Assembly: GCF_963677035.1 (NCBI RefSeq)
Contig: NZ_OY781472.1
Coordinates: 3,315,658 to 3,379,657, forward strand
Reading direction: 5' to 3'
Source: an uncultured Hyphomonas sp.
GTDB lineage: Bacteria > Pseudomonadota > Alphaproteobacteria > Caulobacterales > Hyphomonadaceae
DNA: 64,000 bases
Made by a program: the position numbers and the translations under genes. This document shows positions 18,806 through 27,231 of the stretch, piece by piece. Numbering within the stretch: position 1 is the first letter of the stretch; every line of letters begins with the position of its first letter. Under the pieces are notes generated by a model. The model made no database searches. It had not been told where the DNA came from and saw only the letters and a program-made list of their open reading frames with translations.

Positions 18806-20035
18806 ATGGCGAAGTGGAGCGCGAATCTGAAGGCGGCCTTCAATAAAGCCTTCCCTGAGCGTCAAATCTACCATCGCAGCGGCGGAACAGTCCGCTATAT
18901 CTCTGTGTCTCCATGGCAGCAGGCGATCTTTGCTGCGGGCCTCGCGGCTCTCGCAGGATGGACTGTTTTTGCAACCGGCTCCTTCGTGTTGAGCGGCGGC
19001 GGCAACGCCCTGTCCGGCAACCCCGATGGCCGCGAACTCGCAAAATATGAGCGCTGGGTTCAGGAGCTGCGCGCCAAAGATGCGCTGTCCAGGTCACTGC
19101 TGGAAGAACGCACCGACGCTTTCCAGAAAGAAACGGTGGAGTGGGAAGAGCGCCAGAAGGCCCTCGAAGACCTCTACAAACAGCTCAAGGGCGAAGACGA
19201 CCTCGAAACGTCATCTCTCAAGGGGAACGGCTCTGCCCTTCTCGTGCAGGCCTCGATCGAAGAAGCCGATAGCCGCCAGTCGCGCGAACCTGTCCGCATC
19301 ACCGCTCAATTCGAAACCGCCACGTCTCGCGGTTCCGTACGTGTCCTGAAAATGGATCAGGAGCGCATTCTCGACGAAGCCGAGGAAATCGCGACGGAAC
19401 GCACAGAGCGCGCACGAGGCATTCTGGCCCTGACATCGGTCGGATCAGACCGCATCGTGGCCAGCAGCGAAACGGGCGGTCCCTACATTTCCATGGCCAA
19501 TGCGACGTCCGGTCCGGACTTCAGCAATCTCTCCCTCACCGACACCACATTCTATTCCCGCCTGTCGCAAACGCAGGCGCGTGTCGCGGAAATGCTTTAC
19601 TACGAGGACATCGTCTCCTCGCTGCCTCTGGGCATCCCGGTCGGGGTGCCTTACCGGCTCACCAGTAATTACGGCGTTCGCGTCGATCCATTCAAGAAAC
19701 GTCCGGGCTGGCACAACGGCATCGACATGGCGGCCTATCACGCCGCGCCGATCGTCGCAGCAGGGCCTGGCGTCATCTCTTATGCAGGTCCCCGTTCGGG
19801 CTACGGGCGGCTTGTAGAAATCGACCATGGGCACGGCTTCAAGTCGCGCTATGGCCACCTCAGCGGAATTACGGTAAAAAAGGGACAAACCGTGGAGGTC
19901 GGCGATCTTGTGGGCAAGATGGGTACAACCGGTCGTAGCACGGGGGACCACCTTCATTTCGAAGTCTGGTTTAACGGCAAACCTTATGATCCAATAAAAT
20001 TCCTGAAAGCAGGCCGTCATGTTCACCAAGAGTAA
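18806..20035 (+). CDS. M23 (LytM) peptidoglycan endopeptidase, LmdC-like partner of bactofilin
   Basis: The 409-residue protein has a short cytoplasmic N-terminus (about 1-32), a transmembrane helix (about 33-55) and a long charged coiled-coil region (about 70-200, rich in Glu/Arg). A C-terminal M23 zinc peptidase domain (about 285-400) follows. The metal ligands are visible: His303 and Asp307 in HNGID, and His384 in HLHFE (with His382). It should cleave peptide cross-links in peptidoglycan from the periplasmic side. Its 3' end overlaps the bactofilin gene by 17 bp. In Hyphomonas neptunium an equivalent peptidase called LmdC works with bactofilin BacA in shaping the stalk and bud; I infer the same role here. 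Confidence 0.92.
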   Translation: MAKWSANLKAAFNKAFPERQIYHRSGGTVRYISVSPWQQAIFAAGLAALAGWTVFATGSFVLSGGGNALSGNPDGRELAKYERWVQELRAKDALSRSLLEERTDAFQKETVEWEERQKALEDLYKQLKGEDDLETSSLKGNGSALLVQASIEEADSRQSREPVRITAQFETATSRGSVRVLKMDQERILDEAEEIATERTERARGILALTSVGSDRIVASSETGGPYISMANATSGPDFSNLSLTDTTFYSRLSQTQARVAEMLYYEDIVSSLPLGIPVGVPYRLTSNYGVRVDPFKKRPGWHNGIDMAAYHAAPIVAAGPGVISYAGPRSGYGRLVEIDHGHGFKSRYGHLSGITVKKGQTVEVGDLVGKMGTTGRSTGDHLHFEVWFNGKPYDPIKFLKAGRHVHQE

Positions 20036-20555
20036 CAAACACAACGATACACCGTCGGCACCTGAGCCGGCAAAGGTCCAACCTTCCGTCGACGCCATCC
20101 GTGGCGCCGCCTCGAAGCCGTCCGCCCGCGCAGCTTCAATCATCTGCGCAGACATGAAGATCAACGGTTCGGTGTCCTCTGAAGGCGCGTTGCAGATCGA
20201 CGGCACCGTCGATGGCGATGTGGCCGCAACCGACATCACGATTGGTGCGTCCGGTCACATCACCGGCGAGGTGAAAGCCGAGGTCGTCAAGGTGAAGGGC
20301 CGCATCAAGGGCTCCATCCGCGCCCGCAAGGTCGAGCTGGAAACCGGCGCCCATGTGAAGGGTGACATCGTGCACTCCTCGCTGCAGATCCAGTCCAACG
20401 CAGTGTTCGAAGGTCAGGTGAAGCATTCCGAGGACCCGCTGAAAGACGCCGCACCGCGCGCCGCTGCCAGCGACGCCCGCCCGTCCGCATCCGCGTCGCC
20501 AAGCGCGACCCCGAATGCGACCAGCGGCTTCGGGATCGCCCCAACCGCCTCCTGA
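20019..20555 (+). CDS. bacA: Bactofilin (polymer-forming cytoskeletal protein)
   Basis: The 178-residue protein has a disordered N-terminus (1-40) and a bactofilin beta-helix core (about 42-145) with regular short repeats such as GSVSSEGALQIDGTVDGDV and KVKGRIKGSIRARKVELE. An alanine/serine/proline tail rich in DAAPRAAAS-type sequence follows. Bactofilins polymerise without nucleotide on the inner membrane and position cell-wall enzymes. The ATG lies inside the end of the M23 peptidase gene, a 17-bp overlap that couples their translation. A strong hairpin with a T-run follows. Confidence 0.95.
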   Translation: MFTKSNKHNDTPSAPEPAKVQPSVDAIRGAASKPSARAASIICADMKINGSVSSEGALQIDGTVDGDVAATDITIGASGHITGEVKAEVVKVKGRIKGSIRARKVELETGAHVKGDIVHSSLQIQSNAVFEGQVKHSEDPLKDAAPRAAASDARPSASASPSATPNATSGFGIAPTAS

Positions 20556-20575
20556 TCCTGGTCCTGTCCGAATTG

Positions 20576-20610
20576 AAAACGCCGGCATCTCATGCCGGCG
20601 TTTTTATTTG
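20576..20610 (+). terminator. Rho-independent terminator after bacA
   Basis: A 13-bp perfect stem, AAAACGCCGGCAT with ATGCCGGCGTTTT around a CTC loop, is followed by TTTATTTG. It ends the M23-bactofilin transcript. Because the left arm starts with four A, it could also serve the convergent nfeD gene on the minus strand. Confidence 0.9.
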
Positions 20611-20627
20611 TCCCGATGTCCCGCCGG

Positions 20628-21104
20628 CTACCCGCTTTTGCGGACCAGGGCCGTGTTCATCCGCGCCCCTTCAACCACGACCGCATCGCCCGCCTGGACC
20701 ACTTCGGAAGGATCGACCGTCTCGGCCCCCCACATGGTGTCGCCGATCTTGACGCGGCCCTCCCCGGAAGCCGAGAAGTCCGCCGCCGCAATGCCGCGCT
20801 GGCCGACAAGGCTCGCCATCCGCTTGTTCAGCGTCGGGTGTTCCTCTGCGTTACCGCGCAGGCCTGCCATGAAAGTGCGTCCGAACAGGACCATGACGAT
20901 CGCGGCAATGCCGAAGAAGATCAGCTGTCCCCGCCAGTCCGCGATGTTGTCCGGCGCCAGCCATGCAAAGGCCGCGGACGCCCAGGCGGCAATCGCAATC
21001 ATCAGGAAGTCGAACGTCCCGGTCATCATCTCGATGCCCAGCAGGACAAGGCCGAGTGCCAGCCAGTGCCAGACGGTCAGGTGGGTGAAGATCTCTTCCA
21101 TCAT
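20628..21104 (-). CDS. NfeD-family membrane protein
   Basis: This 158-residue short NfeD has three or four hydrophobic helices in the first 80 residues (WHWLALGLVLLGIEMM, FLMIAIAAWASAAFAWL, IFFGIAAIVMVLFG). A C-terminal OB-fold soluble domain follows, with LVGQRGIAAADFSASGEGRV and GDTMWGAE. NfeD proteins usually partner with a stomatin-like (SPFH) protein encoded next door. The paraslipin gene lies 66 bp upstream on the same strand, so the two probably form a membrane-microdomain pair. No protease domain is fused. Confidence 0.9.
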   Translation of the reverse strand: MMEEIFTHLTVWHWLALGLVLLGIEMMTGTFDFLMIAIAAWASAAFAWLAPDNIADWRGQLIFFGIAAIVMVLFGRTFMAGLRGNAEEHPTLNKRMASLVGQRGIAAADFSASGEGRVKIGDTMWGAETVDPSEVVQAGDAVVVEGARMNTALVRKSG

Positions 21105-21170
21105 TGGGTCTCTCCCTGTGCAGGAACGATTGCCGGCACGCCAGCTCGGGGCTGGCGCACCGGGAACGGG

Positions 21171-22121
21171 TTAGCCACGTGTCGGCGGTACGGCACCGCT
21201 CTGGATCTGAGCATCCTTCGCCGCACCGGTGAGGCCCTTGATACCTTCAATGGTGCCGAGAATGCTCGAGAATTCCGCGGGGATGATCACCGTCTTCTGC
21301 TGGTTCGAGGAGGCGAGTTTCTCGAAAGCTTTCACGTAGGCCTGGCCGAGGAAGTAGTTGATCGCGTTGACGTCGCCGCGGGAGATGGCTTCCGACACCA
21401 TGGCGGTTGCCTTGGCCTCGGCTTCAGCCTGGCGCTCGCGGGCTTCGGCGTCCCGGAAGGCAGCTTCGCGGCGGCCTTCTGCCTCAAGGATCTGAGACTG
21501 TTTCTGGCCTTCCGCCTTGAGGATGGCGGACTGCTTCTCGCCTTCGGCCGTCAGGATTTCCGCCCGCTTCAGGCGTTCAGCCTTCATCTGGCGGGCCATG
21601 GCCTCGGTGATGTCGGCCGGCGGCGACAGGTCCGCGATCTCTATCCGGGTGACTTTCACACCCCAGGGATTGGTTGCCGCGTCCACCACATGCAGCAGGC
21701 GTGCATTGATCTCGTCGCGGTTCGACAGGACCTGATCAAGGTCCATCGAGCCGACCACGGTCCGGATATTGGTCAGGGACAGGTTCTGGATTGCGTTGTG
21801 GAGATTGTTGACTTCATAGGCTGCGGCCACCGCATCAACCACCTGAATGAAGACGATGGCGTCGCACGACACGGTCGCGTTATCCCGGGTGATGACTTCC
21901 TGCTGCGGCACATCCAGCACGGTCTCCATCATGTTCATCTTCCGGCCAACCTTCTGGTAGATCGGCATGATGAAATGCAGTCCGGGCGTCAGGGTCTTGG
22001 TATAGCGGCCGAAATTCTCGACCGTCCAGTTATAGCCCTGCGGCACTTGCTTCACCGTGGAAACGATGAGCACGAGGCCGACAATTGCCACAAGCACGGG
22101 CACTGTCAGTAAGGCGTCCAT
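21171..22121 (-). CDS. SPFH/Band 7 paraslipin (QmcA-like)
   Basis: The 316-residue protein has an N-terminal hydrophobic anchor (about 3-22), then the SPFH domain ([19 protein letters not shown], the PVQ-like start, through [20 protein letters not shown]). A long alanine/glutamate coiled coil (residues about 180-250, with [19 protein letters not shown]) follows, then a C-terminal helix. Paraslipins/QmcA oligomerise in ordered inner-membrane patches and affect membrane protein turnover. It is followed by nfeD on the same strand. The 139 bp upstream contain the terminator of the peroxiredoxin gene. Confidence 0.94.
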   Translation of the reverse strand: MDALLTVPVLVAIVGLVLIVSTVKQVPQGYNWTVENFGRYTKTLTPGLHFIMPIYQKVGRKMNMMETVLDVPQQEVITRDNATVSCDAIVFIQVVDAVAAAYEVNNLHNAIQNLSLTNIRTVVGSMDLDQVLSNRDEINARLLHVVDAATNPWGVKVTRIEIADLSPPADITEAMARQMKAERLKRAEILTAEGEKQSAILKAEGQKQSQILEAEGRREAAFRDAEARERQAEAEAKATAMVSEAISRGDVNAINYFLGQAYVKAFEKLASSNQQKTVIIPAEFSSILGTIEGIKGLTGAAKDAQIQSGAVPPTRG

Positions 22122-22181
22122 GGTCCTCTCCTATCTTGCGTTCTTTTGACGTGGGGAGAGTTTGCCGTTTTTCAATAAAAA

Positions 22182-22221
22182 TCTAGACAAAATCGGCGTG
22201 CCCGTCCCCAGGCACGCCGAT
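22182..22221 (-). terminator. Rho-independent terminator of the peroxiredoxin gene
   Basis: On the minus strand an 11-bp perfect stem (ATCGGCGTGCC with GGCACGCCGAT, 8-base loop) is followed by TTTTGTCTAGATTTTT. It lies between the peroxiredoxin stop (22261) and the paraslipin start (22121) and should insulate the two genes. Confidence 0.85.
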
Positions 22222-22260
22222 CATGGACTGATTTTCCTTAAAGGCGTTAGCCCTTAAATA

Positions 22261-22743
22261 TCAAAGTTGTCCGAGCATATAGTCGGCGCTGGACACCTTG
22301 AATTCGCCGCCCTGCTCCACGTTGAGCTCAGCGACCACACCATCCTTGACGATCATCGAGTAACGCTGCGAGCGCTGGCCCATACCGAAACCGGATCCGT
22401 CCATCTCCAGGCCCAGGGCTTTCGCGAACGTGCCATTGCCATCCGCCAGCATACGAACCTTGCCATCTGCATCGGCGCTTTTGCCCCAGGCCCCCATGAC
22501 AAACACATCATTGACGGAGGTGCAGACGACGTCATCGACACCTTTGCCTTTAAGGTCATCCATTTTGTCGACGAAGCCCGGAAGGTGCTTTGCAGAGCAA
22601 GTCGGTGTGAACGCCCCAGGGACGGCGAAGAGAGCGACAGTCTTGCCGCCAAATACGTCTGCCGTTGTGCGCGGCGTGGGACCGTCTTCGGTCATTTCCA
22701 TGAAAGTTGCGTCCGGAAGCTTATCGCCGACTTTGATGCTCAT
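22261..22743 (-). CDS. Prx5-type peroxiredoxin
   Basis: The 160-residue protein belongs to the peroxiredoxin-5 branch. The peroxidatic cysteine is in VPGAFTPTCSAKHLPGF at about residue 47, and SVNDVFVMGAWGK is the usual second motif. A second cysteine (DDVVCTSVND) lies at about residue 72. These enzymes reduce peroxides using glutathione/glutaredoxin or thioredoxin. The ATG at 22743 has GGGAG about nine bases upstream; a second ATG six bases earlier is too close to it. A much longer frame reaching 23367 is only a shadow of yqgE. Confidence 0.92.
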   Translation of the reverse strand: MSIKVGDKLPDATFMEMTEDGPTPRTTADVFGGKTVALFAVPGAFTPTCSAKHLPGFVDKMDDLKGKGVDDVVCTSVNDVFVMGAWGKSADADGKVRMLADGNGTFAKALGLEMDGSGFGMGQRSQRYSMIVKDGVVAELNVEQGGEFKVSSADYMLGQL

Positions 22744-22866
22744 TTGCATATCTCCCTGCAGGTTGACCAAGGACATAGGTGGCCTGGTGCTGCGAAGCAA
22801 GGAGTCCGGCCCTTGCCAAAGCGGCCGGGATAGCCCAGCCTCGTCGTTGAAGGATTTCCGCGCACC

Positions 22867-23427
22867 ATGGATACAGACCTGACAGGCAAACTCCTGATCG
22901 CCCTGCCCGGCATTGGCGACAGCCGTTTTGCACGATCTGTCATCCTCGTCTGCGCGCATTCCCCGGAATTCGCGATGGGTATCGTGCTGAACAAGCCGAT
23001 GGAACATCTGCGCCTGCCTCAATTGTTCGAGCAACTCGATGTGCCGATTGAGGTCGACGTCCCGGACACGTTCGTACTGGATGGCGGCCCGGTAAGTTCC
23101 GACCGCGGCTTCGTGCTGCACACCGACGATGTCTATAATGAAGGTGCCAGCCTGCCGGTCGAGGGCGACATCTGCATGACCGCCACCCGGGACATCCTGC
23201 ATGCCATGGGGTCCGAACAACCACCCCGGCGTAGTGTCCTGGCGCTTGGGTATTCCGGCTGGGGCGCGGGTCAGCTGGAAGTGGAACTGGCCGAGAATGC
23301 CTGGCTGGTCTGTGACCTCGACCCCGAACTCATTTTCTCCAGCGCCCACGAGCGCAAATGGCGCCACGCGCTTGGCCGCCTCGGTATCGACAGCGCAAGA
23401 CTTCAGGTCGATCCCGGAAACGCCTGA
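22867..23427 (+). CDS. YqgE/AlgH-family protein
   Basis: This 186-residue member of the UPF0301 family begins LTGKLLIALPGIGDSRFARSVILVCAHS. It has the conserved GIVLNKPM and VLDGGPVSSDRGFVLH segments, and a C-terminal LGYSGWGAGQLEVELAENAW with a strictly family-typical G-x-G-x-x-E-x-E. The molecular role is unresolved; the name AlgH comes from an alginate regulator in pseudomonads. It is divergent from the peroxiredoxin gene. Its stop lies 12 bp from the convergent EAL gene stop. Confidence 0.93.
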   Translation: MDTDLTGKLLIALPGIGDSRFARSVILVCAHSPEFAMGIVLNKPMEHLRLPQLFEQLDVPIEVDVPDTFVLDGGPVSSDRGFVLHTDDVYNEGASLPVEGDICMTATRDILHAMGSEQPPRRSVLALGYSGWGAGQLEVELAENAWLVCDLDPELIFSSAHERKWRHALGRLGIDSARLQVDPGNA

Positions 23428-23439
23428 CGCCGGTCCGGG

Positions 23440-24468
23440 TCAATAGCGCATGAAGCGGATCGCGGACTCGATGTCCATCGGCCGCGCAAAGGCAAATCCC
23501 TGTACATGATCGAAGCCGAGCGCCCGTAGCCGCGCCGCGTCTTCCTTGCGTTCAACCCCCTCCGCCGTGCTGGTCATGCCCAGGCGATTGGCGAGAAGCG
23601 TGATGGTCGACAGGATCGTATCCGTCCGCGGCTGGCCGAGCCGCCGGGTCAGGCCGTGGTCAATCTTGAGGCTATCTGCCGGGAGATCCGCCAGCCAGGC
23701 GAAGGAAGAATGCCCGGTGCCGAAATCGTCCAGAACCAGCCCCGCCCCCACGGCTTTCAAGGCGAGAGCGGCGGACAAGGCGAAATCTGCGTCACGCAGG
23801 GCAGCCTGCTCGGTCAGTTCGATCTTCATCGAGCGCTCCGGCAAATTATAGCCGTTGATCAATGCCTCAACGAGCGCGGGCAATGTCCCGCGGGCAAGGT
23901 CTCTGGCTGTCAGGTTGACCTGCATGAACAGATCTTCGCGCCCGGTTATGTCGCGCAGCCGCGCCAGAGCCTCAGCGGACCGGATCAGCATGTTGGAGGC
24001 GAGCGCCTCATCCTCATACCGGCTGGGCGGTGACATGAGCTCGCCATCGTTCCACCGGGCCAACGCCTCGAATCCGGCGACCTGCCCGTTACGCAAAGAC
24101 ACAATCGGCTGGAAGACCGGCGCGAGATCCGGCCCGGGATTCAGGTCTGACGGGTCGACCTCCTGAAGATCATCACCCGTCAGCAGCATGCCACGCGCCT
24201 CTGTCTCTCCGACAAACGCCCCGACAAGATGGACACCGCGCCCGCTCGACAGGCGGAGGTTGCAACGTACAGCGCCCTCTCCTGCGTCGAATGTCCGTTC
24301 CAGGCGACCTCGACTCAGGCCCTCAAGCATCTGTTCCAGTGCATCGATGGACCAGTCACCGGACAGCTCAGAATAGGGAGAGCCGGGCGGCACATCGATC
24401 ACGAGGCGCCTGGCGGGGGCACTCCAGTGCCAGTTGCCCTGCGGGCTTATCTCGGAAGGTTGCGCCAT
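23440..24468 (-). CDS. EAL-domain cyclic-di-GMP phosphodiesterase
   Basis: The 342-residue protein has an N-terminal part (1-110) that looks like a degenerate PAS-type sensor (VRCNLRLSSGRGVHLVG). An EAL domain runs from about 117 to 340. Catalytic positions are intact: Glu134 in EAL, Asn185 in VNLTARD, Glu217 and Glu220 in IELTE, Asp247-Asp248 in DDFGTGHSS, Lys268 in LKID and Glu303 in AEGVE. It should hydrolyse c-di-GMP, a regulator of motility and cell-cycle transitions in this group. There is no GGDEF domain and no membrane helix. It is the last gene of a run coming from the cox operon, 12 bp after the GNAT gene. Confidence 0.92.
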   Translation of the reverse strand: MAQPSEISPQGNWHWSAPARRLVIDVPPGSPYSELSGDWSIDALEQMLEGLSRGRLERTFDAGEGAVRCNLRLSSGRGVHLVGAFVGETEARGMLLTGDDLQEVDPSDLNPGPDLAPVFQPIVSLRNGQVAGFEALARWNDGELMSPPSRYEDEALASNMLIRSAEALARLRDITGREDLFMQVNLTARDLARGTLPALVEALINGYNLPERSMKIELTEQAALRDADFALSAALALKAVGAGLVLDDFGTGHSSFAWLADLPADSLKIDHGLTRRLGQPRTDTILSTITLLANRLGMTSTAEGVERKEDAARLRALGFDHVQGFAFARPMDIESAIRFMRY

Positions 24469-24480
24469 GATGATGGGAAT

Positions 24481-25050
24481 CTAACCCTGCATCGCCGGCC
24501 TGACGAGTGCGAAAAGTACGTGGTCTTCCCGCTTTCCTGCAATCTCCAGGTATTCGCGGGCATATCCTTCGCGTTCAAATCCGGTTTTCGCGAGGACTCG
24601 TTGCGACCGTTCGTTGGTGGGCAAAGTGCCGGCTTCGATGCGCCAGAGGTCCAGAACCTGGAACGCCCAGGCACAAATCGTCCCCACAGCTTCATGCATG
24701 TAGCCGTTGCCCTGATAGTCTGCCCCGATCCAGTAGCCGAGATTGGCCGCCTGGGCTGGCCAGCTGCGTACATTTGTGAGTGAAACACCTCCGATCAGCC
24801 TGTCGTCGGTCTGACGGCGGATCAGGAAAACGTACGCCCGGCCATTACGCCAGCCGCTGTGCCAGGCCTTCAGGCGCCGGCCCCAGTCCGCCTTGCTGTG
24901 TACATCCCCTGGCCAGACGGGTTCCCAGGGCTCCAGATGTGTCCGGCTGCGTTCCCGGACATCTGCCCACTCCGCAAAATCGGCCCGAAACGGCGGCGCG
25001 AGCACCAGCCGCTCCGTCGTTACCAGCGTTTCGCGCAAGGGCGGCAACAT
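24481..25050 (-). CDS. GNAT acetyltransferase, RimJ/RimL-like
   Basis: The 189-residue protein has the Gcn5 fold of the RimJ/RimL group. It begins LVTTERLVLAPPFRADFAEW, has the acetyl-CoA pyrophosphate loop in LGYWIGADYQGNGYMHEAV, and LDLWRIEAGTLPTNERSQRVLAKTGF (positions about 135-160) near the end. Such enzymes acetylate N-terminal alpha-amines of ribosomal proteins or small substrates; the target is not predictable. The ATG at 25050 immediately follows the thrC stop (TAGC-ATG), so translation is coupled; the longer start at 25071 lies inside thrC. Confidence 0.9.
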   Translation of the reverse strand: MLPPLRETLVTTERLVLAPPFRADFAEWADVRERSRTHLEPWEPVWPGDVHSKADWGRRLKAWHSGWRNGRAYVFLIRRQTDDRLIGGVSLTNVRSWPAQAANLGYWIGADYQGNGYMHEAVGTICAWAFQVLDLWRIEAGTLPTNERSQRVLAKTGFEREGYAREYLEIAGKREDHVLFALVRPAMQG

Positions 25051-25051
25051 G

Positions 25052-26437
25052 CTACCGGCTCCGCCCCACATGCTGCTCTATGCGCGCACGCACAGCGGCG
25101 ATGGATGCCTCAGTCTGCTCAAACACTTCTTCTTGCTGGTAGAGCACTTCCGCCCGCGCGGGCATGACAGGTTTGCGCCCGGTCGCCTCTTCTACCGTTT
25201 CAGGAAACTTGGCCGCTGCTGCAGTTGCGAGAACGACCGTTTTGACATCGGCATCAGGCAGGCGGCGTGCATGGAAGGTCCCGACCGCCGTATGCGGACA
25301 AATCTGCCAACCGGTCTCCTGCTCGAAACGTGCCATCTCCCCCATTGTCTCGTCATTGCTGACAGAGGCGGCCGACAGGCCGGAGCATTTCAGGCGCGAG
25401 ACTGCGTCTTCCGGCAGTTGTGCTTCGCCAGACTGCTTGTAGGTGTCATATGTGGCTCGGACGGCATCGGCATCACGTCCGGTCATTTCAAACAGCAGCC
25501 GTTCGAAGTTGGACGGCACGGAAATATCCATGGCCGGGCTCGGCGTCGCGACCGCCGAGGCGCGGGACATCACGCCGGTATTGAACAGACGGGCGAGCGC
25601 ATCGTTCGCGTTCACCGCGCATACCGCTTCAAATCCACCCTCCAGAAGACCGCAGCGGGCAGCCACATATCCCGCCAGTGCATCGCCCATGTTTCCGCTG
25701 GGCACGACAAAGCGGAGCGCGCCGCCGAGCGCCGCCTGCACGGTCGCGTAATAGACCGACTGCGCGGCCACACGCGCCCAGTTGATGGAATTCACGCCGG
25801 ACAGATTCACCCGGTTCACAAATTCCCGGTCACCAAACATGTCTTTCACAATGGCCTGGCAATCATCAAAATCGCCATCAAGCGCCAGGTTCACCACATT
25901 CGGCGCGCCGGTCGTGGTCATGAACATCCTCTGCACCGGCGAAATCCGCCCATGCGGGTGCAGGATTACGAGATCAGCATGCTTTGCACCGGCAAACGCG
26001 GCGGCAGCAGCACCCCCGGTGTCACCAGAGGTCGCGCAGACAATCATCATGCGCTGGCCGGATTTGCCGAGAAGATAATCGTAGATCTGCGCGATGATCT
26101 GCATCGCGATATCCTTGAATGCCAGCGTCGGACCATGATGCAATTCCATCAGCCAGGCATCCTGGCGCCACTGGGTCAGCGGAGCGACGCACTGATGGGC
26201 AAAGCTGCCATAGGCCCGCGCGCAAAGCGGCTTCAGGTCTTCCAGCGGAATCGCATCCCCCGTGAACGCGGACAGAATACGCGCGGCGACTTCGTGATAG
26301 GTCTCGCCCTTTGCAGGAGGATCAATCTGCGGGAAACGCTCTGGCACATACAGCCCGCCGTCCGGCGCAAGGCCAGCCAGGCACGCGCCGGCAAAGTCAG
26401 TAGACGGAGCCTGGCCCCGGGTAGAAATATACTTCAC
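25052..26437 (-). CDS. thrC: Threonine synthase
   Basis: ThrC converts O-phosphohomoserine to threonine. The 461-residue protein has the N-terminal KYISTRG start and GLAPDGGLYVPERFP. The PLP-binding lysine is in TLAFKDIAMQ, and the phosphate loop is in SGDTGGAAAAAFAG. The GTG start at 26437 forms a GTGA overlap with the surf1 stop, so it is translated together with the oxidase assembly genes even though it serves amino-acid synthesis. An alternative longer frame extends into surf1 and is not credible. The GNAT gene follows with a single base between. Confidence 0.96.
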   Translation of the reverse strand: MKYISTRGQAPSTDFAGACLAGLAPDGGLYVPERFPQIDPPAKGETYHEVAARILSAFTGDAIPLEDLKPLCARAYGSFAHQCVAPLTQWRQDAWLMELHHGPTLAFKDIAMQIIAQIYDYLLGKSGQRMMIVCATSGDTGGAAAAAFAGAKHADLVILHPHGRISPVQRMFMTTTGAPNVVNLALDGDFDDCQAIVKDMFGDREFVNRVNLSGVNSINWARVAAQSVYYATVQAALGGALRFVVPSGNMGDALAGYVAARCGLLEGGFEAVCAVNANDALARLFNTGVMSRASAVATPSPAMDISVPSNFERLLFEMTGRDADAVRATYDTYKQSGEAQLPEDAVSRLKCSGLSAASVSNDETMGEMARFEQETGWQICPHTAVGTFHARRLPDADVKTVVLATAAAAKFPETVEEATGRKPVMPARAEVLYQQEEVFEQTEASIAAVRARIEQHVGRSR

Positions 26438-27123
26438 GATTTGCCCTCGTTCCGGAACCTGAGCCGTCCCTTCTGATGATGAAAGGCGAGATATACGCCG
26501 AGAAGCGCCATGGCCAGCCCCCACCAGGTAATCGCGTACCCGAAATGCCGTTGTGGCGGCAATTCGTCATCCAGGCGCATACGCGCATAAGGATTGTCGA
26601 CCAGATAGGAACCACTTTCAGAGACCATCCGGATGACCTCCGGCTCGAACACTTCCGGCGTCACGCGCGAAGCCGGGTCCCCCGGCAGGAGCGGCGCGAA
26701 CTCCGCAGGGTCCAGCACATAGAAAACACGATTTGCCGCGTCGTCGGCGGCGGTGAAGGTGTTGCGCTTGAAAGCCGGCTTGTAAACGCCTCTGGCCGAC
26801 AACCGGCCTGCCGCACAGTGTTCCCCCTCACAAACGCCCGGAGGGTCGACTTGCTGGACAATTTCGATCGGCGTGTAGACCACAGACTCGCCCGTATCGA
26901 CAGCGACCACGCGCATCCAGCCCGACTGCCCCTCCACAAAATAGTAGGAAAGAATTTCGCTACCGGGCACGATCTCGCCGTCCAGAACGGTCCAGTCCGG
27001 CGTCTGCCGATCGAGCGCCATTTTCGCTGTGAAACGGCCATACTGCCAGTTGCCAAGCCAGATCAGTATGCCGAGGCTGATCAGCGTCAGCACGGTCATC
27101 ACGGGATACGGACGAAAAGTCAT
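26434..27123 (-). CDS. SURF1-family cytochrome oxidase assembly protein
   Basis: The 229-residue protein has the two-helix SURF1 layout. There is an N-terminal transmembrane segment (about 8-24, containing GILIWLGNWQ with the conserved Gly-Asn-Trp-Gln), a periplasmic domain containing RVFYVLDPAEFAPLLPG, and a C-terminal HFGYAITWWGLAMALLGVYLAFH helix (about residues 196-218). SURF1/Shy1 proteins help insert heme a into subunit I. It follows coxC and overlaps thrC by four bases. Confidence 0.93.
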   Translation of the reverse strand: MTFRPYPVMTVLTLISLGILIWLGNWQYGRFTAKMALDRQTPDWTVLDGEIVPGSEILSYYFVEGQSGWMRVVAVDTGESVVYTPIEIVQQVDPPGVCEGEHCAAGRLSARGVYKPAFKRNTFTAADDAANRVFYVLDPAEFAPLLPGDPASRVTPEVFEPEVIRMVSESGSYLVDNPYARMRLDDELPPQRHFGYAITWWGLAMALLGVYLAFHHQKGRLRFRNEGKS

Positions 27124-27170
27124 CTTCGACCCTTTCAGCCGCAGGGAACGGCCCTGCCCGAATAAGCAGA

Positions 27171-27199
27171 GCCCGCCGGGCGGTTGCGCGCCGGCGGGC
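27171..27199 (-). other. GC-rich hairpin between coxC and surf1
   Basis: GCCCGCCGG (27171-27179) pairs perfectly with CCGGCGGGC (27191-27199) around an 11-base loop. It lies in the 108-bp gap between the coxC stop and the surf1 start. There is no T-run on the minus strand, so it looks like an mRNA-stabilising or attenuating stem rather than a full terminator. Confidence 0.5.
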
Positions 27200-27231
27200 C
27201 CTTGAAAATCAGCGCTTGAATGCGCGGTTGT

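Noticed and set aside
22744..23367. N-terminal extension of the peroxiredoxin frame on the minus strand
   Set aside because: The extra residues overlap yqgE antisense and show no similarity; a good ribosome-binding site marks the internal ATG at 22743.
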